Source: Candidatus Aerophobota bacterium
GTDB lineage: Bacteria > Aerophobota > Aerophobia > Aerophobales > B3-G15
DNA: 26,433 bases
NCBI GenBank assembly: GCA_003648845.1
Contig: QMQA01000001.1
Span: forward strand, 1-26,433
Reading direction: 5' to 3'
The notes under the pieces are model-generated. The model was given only the letters and a program-made list of their open reading frames with translations, searched no databases and was not told the DNA's origin. Each line of letters begins with the position of its first letter. Position 1 is the stretch's first letter. Positions 25,304 to 26,433 of this stretch are shown piece by piece. A program made the position numbers and the translations under genes.

Positions 25304-25349
25304 TTTGACGCATTAACGCATACACCGATTTACCCATCAACACATTAAC
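25302..25349 (-). repeat. Degenerate 8-bp periodic tract, consensus GTTAATGC
   Basis: Six consecutive octamers on the minus strand read GTTAATGT, GTTGATGG, GTAAATCG, GTGTATGC, GTTAATGC, GTCAAATT. All begin GT and carry A at position five; five of six carry T at position six. The tract fills the space between the araD-like stop and the manC promoter. It is too short and too regular for CRISPR. A decayed minisatellite or repeated binding site is possible. Confidence 0.6.
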
Positions 25350-25365
25350 TCAATGATCGATTAGA

Positions 25366-26019
25366 TCAGGTATGACTTTCCTGTCCGTATTTTTCCTTAT
25401 AAATACGTGCTACTTTTTTAACTTCCTCGATAGGTATTTCCTTGGGTTGACCTCTCAAGAGGGCAAGATGGACGGTTTTAGCTACATCTTCTAAGATTAT
25501 AGCCTTTCTGAGGGCGCTCTCAGGGTCAGGTCCCACTGTGAATACCCCGTGCTTTTTCATCAAAATAGCACAGGATTTCCCGATAGAATTCAGTATCTCT
25601 TTTCCAATTTCCTCATCCCCTATTGGCACATATTTTCCAACAGGGATCGGTCCTCCAAACTCATAAGCAATTGCAATAAGATAAACCGGTATAGGTTGAC
25701 CCAGAGCTGCAAAACTTGTGGCATAGTTCGAGTGGGTGTGAACTATTCCATTTATATCCTGACGATGTCTGTAGATATAAAGGTGGGTTTTGGTGTCAAT
25801 GGATGGCCTTAACCTGCCTTCAACAACATTACCATCTATATCAACAACTGTCATCAAAGAAGGTTTAAGTTCCGAGTATTTTACCCCACTGGGTTTGATA
25901 ACCACATAGCCTGTAGATGGATCTCGACCAGATACATTACCACTTGTAGCCCTCACCAGGTTATTTTTTGGTAGTTCCAGGTTTAACTCACATACAGTTT
26001 TCTTTAACTCTTCTAACAT
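25366..26019 (-). CDS. Class II aldolase, AraD-like L-ribulose-5-phosphate 4-epimerase
   Basis: The 217-residue protein belongs to the class II aldolase/epimerase family. Conserved parts include TSGNVSGRD (25-33), IKPSGVKY (41-48), D75, and the zinc histidines H94 and H96 in HTHSNYATSFAALG with H157 in KKHGVF. The best match from memory is L-ribulose-5-phosphate 4-epimerase (AraD), but fuculose-phosphate aldolases share the same residues, so the sugar is uncertain. ATG 26019 has GAGG eight bases upstream; TTG 26049 in the same frame lacks support. It follows the LysE gene by 33 bp on the same strand and may share its message. Confidence 0.8.
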   Translation of the reverse strand: MLEELKKTVCELNLELPKNNLVRATSGNVSGRDPSTGYVVIKPSGVKYSELKPSLMTVVDIDGNVVEGRLRPSIDTKTHLYIYRHRQDINGIVHTHSNYATSFAALGQPIPVYLIAIAYEFGGPIPVGKYVPIGDEEIGKEILNSIGKSCAILMKKHGVFTVGPDPESALRKAIILEDVAKTVHLALLRGQPKEIPIEEVKKVARIYKEKYGQESHT

Positions 26020-26050
26020 CTTTACGCCTCTTTTAGATAACTTAAGCAAG

Positions 26051-26071
26051 GCTCAAATCATCCATTTGAGC
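26051..26071 (-). other. Hairpin at the end of the LysE-type gene
   Basis: A perfect 8-bp inverted repeat (GCTCAAAT at 26051-26058, ATTTGAGC at 26064-26071) flanks a five-base loop and overlaps the LysE stop. On the minus strand it is followed by CTTGCTTAAG, not a T-run, so it may stabilise the mRNA end or couple translation rather than terminate. Confidence 0.3.
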
Positions 26072-26433
26072 GAGGAAATGATAAACCATACCCCGAATCC
26101 TATTAGCAGGAAACTGGATAATCCAAATAATAAAAGCTGGACTTTTTTGCCCCAGACCCTGCCGGAGCGGTGGACTCCATAGGAGATGAGCGAATACCAG
26201 ACAAAATCGCACAACCAGTGCACAATTGCGAAAAGAATAAACCCCAGAACACCAAAAATTATAGACCTCATGATTAAAGCAGTACCTACTGTAACCCACC
26301 ACAGAATAAAGTAAGGATTTAATATGCTGGTGATAGCTCCGGCTAAGGTAGCCCTGGAAGTAGGATTATCCTGCAGGGTGGTTTGTGCTGCTTTTTTTAG
26401 GTTGAATATCCCCTTTCCCATATAGATTAGAAC
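26053..26433 (-). CDS. LysE family transporter, C-terminal part (partial)
   Basis: The frame is open to the right edge of the window; ATG 26421 is probably internal because the codons before it stay open and the protein is short for its family (126 of about 200 residues). It has three or four hydrophobic segments. The stretch ITSILNPYFILWWVTVGTALI is typical of the LysE/RhtB group of amino-acid and metabolite exporters in the inner membrane. The substrate cannot be told. It precedes the araD-like gene by 33 bp. Confidence 0.75.
   Translation of the reverse strand, partial: VLIYMGKGIFNLKKAAQTTLQDNPTSRATLAGAITSILNPYFILWWVTVGTALIMRSIIFGVLGFILFAIVHWLCDFVWYSLISYGVHRSGRVWGKKVQLLLFGLSSFLLIGFGVWFIISSLKWMI

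Noticed and set aside
25302..25349. CRISPR array
   Set aside because: Units are 8 bp, contiguous and without spacers; no cas gene is present.

Overview
The window comes from a compact, A+T-rich bacterial genome. The organism has two membranes: several products carry signal peptides with outer-membrane beta-barrel ends, including an Omp85-type barrel. It also has the Asp23/AmaP pair best known from Firmicutes. A NiFe hydrogenase lies beside a MetVF-type methylenetetrahydrofolate reductase, which suggests an anaerobe with H2 and C1 metabolism. This mix fits uncultured diderm phyla of the Atribacterota/Aerophobota kind. That placement is inference from gene content only; no rRNA gene is present.

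Layout. 1-3531 (+) is the phosphate uptake operon: the 3' end of pstS, then pstC, pstA, pstB and phoU. 7546-3523 (-) is a four-gene operon: hydrogenase small subunit, large subunit, metV, metF. It starts from a near-consensus promoter and has almost no intergenic space. 7692-8411 (+) is a DUF3108 secreted protein transcribed divergently from the hydrogenase. 13374-8408 (-) is a two-gene envelope operon: a periplasmic protein with about 24 TPR repeats, then a proline-rich predicted outer-membrane barrel. 13608-17042 (+) is dnaE. From 25246 down to 17046 (-) runs an apparent eight-gene operon: manC, an interrupted M24 peptidase, efp, accB, accC, an Asp23 protein, amaP, and a metallopeptidase/TolB-propeller/Omp85 fusion. 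The right edge holds an AraD-like class II aldolase and the 3' part of a LysE-type transporter.

How the genes fit together. PstSCAB and PhoU import and sense phosphate. The hydrogenase-metVF operon looks like a soluble module that could pass electrons from H2 through Fe-S clusters to the flavin of MetF and make 5-methyl-THF; this is the best candidate for an under-described system here. AccB and AccC supply biotin carboxylation for fatty-acid synthesis, EF-P supports translation, and the TPR, barrel and fusion proteins serve the envelope.

Space without genes is scarce; no gap reaches 300 bases. The largest gaps are 13375-13607 (divergent promoters plus a palindrome), 7547-7691 (divergent promoters), 157-289 (one promoter) and 25247-25365 (one promoter plus a degenerate 8-bp periodic tract). 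I saw no tRNA, rRNA, CRISPR array, insertion sequence or strong intrinsic terminator.
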